From: Flavobacterium sp.
GTDB taxonomy: Bacteria; Bacteroidota; Bacteroidia; Flavobacteriales; Flavobacteriaceae
NCBI GenBank assembly: GCA_003449615.1
Contig: DMHA01000387.1
Span: 1 to 7,886 of the forward strand
DNA length: 7,886 nt
Reading direction: 5' to 3'
Shown here: in pieces, positions 6,478 to 7,886 of the stretch
Numbering within the stretch: position 1 is the stretch's first letter
How the letters are laid out: each line of letters starts with the position of its first letter
The notes under the pieces: model-generated
The model's database searches: none
What the model was told of the DNA's origin: nothing
The model's input: only the letters and a program-made list of their open reading frames with translations
Program-made: the position numbers and the translations under genes

Positions 6478-6828
6478 CTATTTCTGTTTTTTATATTTTA
6501 ATTCAAACAATTCCATTAATTTTTCTTCAACAATTGTTGATTTTTCATTTGACAAAATTCCTAATTTTCTTTTAATCAGTGATTTTGGAATTGTAACTAA
6601 TTTGTGTAATTTTAAAATTGAATCAACTTGAAGTCCAAAATTTTCATTAGCATCACACTTTAAAATTATATCTGAGTTTAACGTTTCTGTTCCTATTTTA
6701 CTCGAAATAAATGCAATTACTATGTGATTGTAATCTCCAATTTCATTTGTCAAACACAAGGCAGGTCTTACTTTTGTAGCAGAAAAGTCGTCGAATGGAA
6801 ATGGAACTAATACAATAGTGTTTTTCAT
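6478..6828 (-). CDS. MazF/PemK-like mRNA interferase toxin
   Basis: A 116-residue protein with the MazF/PemK start IVLVPFPFDD, followed by KVRPALCLTN, in which Arg21 and Pro22 match the conserved RP of the family. A second block (HIVIAFISSKI) corresponds to the beta-strand with the conserved Ser/Thr, and GLQVDSILKLHKLVTIPKSLI is the familiar C-terminal half. MazF toxins are endoribonucleases that cut mRNA or other RNA at short motifs; specificity cannot be read here. The start codon overlaps the upstream antitoxin stop by one base (TAATG). The stop is one base from the sufC ATG. No defect is visible. Confidence 0.9.
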   Translation of the reverse strand: MKNTIVLVPFPFDDFSATKVRPALCLTNEIGDYNHIVIAFISSKIGTETLNSDIILKCDANENFGLQVDSILKLHKLVTIPKSLIKRKLGILSNEKSTIVEEKLMELFELKYKKQK

Positions 6829-7055
6829 TATTCTATTGGTTCTCCATCAGTTAACGAATATATATTTTCCTCATCTTCTTTCAAAAAATTAAATACAGGA
6901 TTAGAAGCAATACTTTGCATCCAAAGCGATTCTTCATTTTCTTCATCTTCCACTAATATAATTACTCTTACATTTCTGCTTTTAGTATGTAAAGGATAAT
7001 TTAGTTCTAAATTACCAAACTGATTGGTATGTGTTTTTACTTCTATTGCTTTCAT
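6828..7055 (-). CDS. Small antitoxin paired with the MazF-like toxin
   Basis: A 75-residue acidic protein starting MKAIEVKTHTNQFG. I chose the ATG at 7055 over a start at 7166 because the extra 37 residues (basic, unlike the family) overlap most of the end of the YoeB-like gene, while 7055 falls 5 nt after that gene's stop. The body shows the pattern x-LNYPL...NVRVIILVEDEE followed by a C-terminal NPVFNFL...DIYSL-like segment and TDGEP. That pattern recurs in small Bacteroidota and cyanobacterial antitoxins placed before MazF/PemK or RelE-type toxins. The N-terminal half probably forms the swapped-hairpin DNA-binding part and the C-terminus the toxin-neutralising tail; that division is inferred. 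Confidence 0.8.
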   Translation of the reverse strand: MKAIEVKTHTNQFGNLELNYPLHTKSRNVRVIILVEDEENEESLWMQSIASNPVFNFLKEDEENIYSLTDGEPIE

Positions 7056-7060
7056 TTTTC

Positions 7061-7333
7061 TTAACTGTAATGACCTTTTAATGATATAATACTTAGAATA
7101 TTTACAGTGTTTTTGTCTATAATTTCGTAAATAATTCGATGCTCCTGATTTATTCTCCTTGACCAATAACCTGATAAATTATGCTTTAAAGGCTCGGGTT
7201 TTCCAATTCCTTCAAAAGGATGTAATTGGATGTCTTCAATTAAAGAATATATTTTATTCAGTACTGATTTATTGCCCGATTTTATCCAAAAATTTAAATC
7301 TGCTTTGGCTTTACTTGAAAAATCTATTTGCAT
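7061..7333 (-). CDS. yoeB: YoeB/Txe-like toxin of the RelE superfamily
   Basis: A 90-residue protein very close in motif to E. coli YoeB: HPFEGIGKPEPLKHNLSGYW is nearly the same string as in the enteric toxin, followed by SRRINQEHRIIYE. YoeB is a ribosome-dependent mRNA endonuclease acting in the A site. Residues matching its catalytic set are Glu47 (GKPE), Arg66 (EHR) and His88 in the C-terminal GHY, so the toxin should be active. It overlaps the upstream antitoxin by 10 nt. The antitoxin is not a recognisable YefM, which is a departure from the classical pair. Five nt separate it from the next antitoxin, so two toxin-antitoxin modules run head to tail as one unit. Confidence 0.93.
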   Translation of the reverse strand: MQIDFSSKAKADLNFWIKSGNKSVLNKIYSLIEDIQLHPFEGIGKPEPLKHNLSGYWSRRINQEHRIIYEIIDKNTVNILSIISLKGHYS

Positions 7334-7527
7334 AATTCTTTCAATTCTTCCATTGTCATTCTAGTTCCTTTTCCTTCTCTTACTTCTTTTGCAGCCTCCA
7401 AAATTTCTTTTACAAATTCCGGATTATAGGGTTTCTCTTCTTTTTCAATTTCAAAACCAAGAGATTTTGACAATGATTTCAATAAGGGCAAATCTTTTTT
7501 CCTAACGTTTTTTAAAATGAGTTCCAT
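7324..7527 (-). CDS. DUF2683-like antitoxin of the yoeB module
   Basis: A 67-residue charged protein. The N-terminus MELILKNVRKKDLPLLKSL forms a short beta strand plus helix, followed by a YNPEFVKEILEA segment and a C-terminal EGKGTRMTMEELKEL. The YNPEFV...G...EEL pattern is the one I associate with DUF2683-type antitoxins of Bacteroidota. It immediately precedes and overlaps a YoeB-like toxin, the standard gene order for such a pair. The gap to the sufB stop is 41 nt and contains a TAnnTTTG box. The family name is a recall-based assignment; the antitoxin role rests mainly on context. Confidence 0.78.
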   Translation of the reverse strand: MELILKNVRKKDLPLLKSLSKSLGFEIEKEEKPYNPEFVKEILEAAKEVREGKGTRMTMEELKELCK

Positions 7528-7554
7528 AACAATCGTACTTTAATATTGTTTCTT

Positions 7555-7562
7555 CAAATTTA
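7555..7562 (-). promoter_or_regulatory. Candidate -7 box between sufB and the toxin-antitoxin genes
   Basis: The minus strand reads TAAATTTG, matching TAnnTTTG, 27 nt before the antitoxin ATG at 7527. A TTG occurs 24 nt further upstream, inside the sufB end, slightly beyond the usual -33 spacing. It could start a transcript covering both toxin-antitoxin modules and sufC onward. Confidence 0.42.
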
Positions 7563-7568
7563 CAAAAA

Positions 7569-7886
7569 TTATCCCACCGAACCTTCCAACGAAATCTCCA
7601 ATAATTTCTGTGCTTCTACGGCAAATTCCATTGGTAACTTGTTCAAAACTTCTTTGCTGAAACCGTTTACGATAAGAGCGATGGCTTTCTCGGTTGGAAT
7701 TCCACGTTGGTTGCAATAGAAAACTTGGTCTTCGCCAATTTTACTCGTGGTGGCTTCGTGTTCTATTTTGGCCGATGGATTTTTGCTTTCGATGTACGGA
7801 AAAGTATTGGCGCTGCAATTATTACCCATCAAAAGCGAATCGCATTGCGAAAAGTTTCTGGCATTGTCTGCATTGGGACCAATTTT
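7569..7886 (-). CDS. sufB: Fe-S cluster assembly protein SufB (C-terminal part)
   Basis: The last 105 codons and TAA stop of sufB; the gene runs off the right edge of the window. The frame is open to the edge and reads [20 protein letters not shown], then the SufB core motifs [22 protein letters not shown] and VNGFSKEVL. The Cys in FYCNQRG is the position I equate with E. coli SufB Cys405, a key residue for cluster building at the SufB-SufD interface, and the Glu of KEVL probably corresponds to the conserved Glu434. SufB is the main scaffold subunit and pairs with SufD and SufC encoded downstream. The C-terminus appears complete. Confidence 0.96.
   Translation of the reverse strand, partial: KIGPNADNARNFSQCDSLLMGNNCSANTFPYIESKNPSAKIEHEATTSKIGEDQVFYCNQRGIPTEKAIALIVNGFSKEVLNKLPMEFAVEAQKLLEISLEGSVG

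Noticed and set aside
7056..7166. N-terminal extension of the mazF-associated antitoxin to a start at 7166
   Set aside because: It overlaps most of the end of the YoeB-like gene, its residues are basic and unlike the family, and the ATG at 7055 gives the normal short antitoxin with 5-nt spacing.
1..7886. CRISPR arrays, tRNA or rRNA genes, transposase genes
   Set aside because: No spaced direct repeats, no cloverleaf or rRNA-like stretch, and no transposase motifs were seen on either strand.

Overview
The window looks like chromosomal DNA from a Bacteroidota bacterium, most likely a Flavobacterium or close relative. It is AT-rich, start codons lack clear Shine-Dalgarno sequences, several genes are preceded by TAnnTTTG-like -7 boxes, and the SufB, SufC, SufD and amidophosphoribosyltransferase sequences read like flavobacterial proteins. 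All family assignments come from reading the sequence; no database search was run.

Left part, + strand (1-2656). A broken ORF6N-domain gene (68-579) carries a one-base frameshift and an in-frame stop. It is followed by a full-length 632-residue amidophosphoribosyltransferase of the PurF type (758-2656), which catalyses the committed step of purine synthesis.

Middle (2657-3758). This segment separates purF from the convergent suf genes. It holds a palindromic element (2706-2803), a stranded second copy of the last 31 sufD codons (2807-2902, homology fading by about 2916), a Uma2-family PD-(D/E)XK nuclease-like gene (2956-3552, minus strand), and a 134-bp imperfect palindrome (3611-3744) just past the end of the intact sufD.

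Right part, minus strand (3759-7886). This is the iron-sulfur cluster assembly operon, transcribed right to left as sufB (3' part only), sufC, sufD. Three toxin-antitoxin modules sit in its intergenic gaps. A DUF2683-like antitoxin with a YoeB-like toxin, and then a small antitoxin with a MazF/PemK-like toxin, lie between sufB and sufC. A DUF2281-like antitoxin with a VapC PIN toxin lies between sufC and sufD. All six genes have the suf orientation and are packed with overlaps or gaps of 1-5 nt; the mazF-like stop is one base from the sufC start. The SufBCD scaffold machinery is therefore physically, and probably transcriptionally, interleaved with three different ribonuclease-type toxins. Together with the stranded sufD tail, this marks the locus as recombined and as a possible case of toxin-antitoxin modules embedded in a housekeeping operon.
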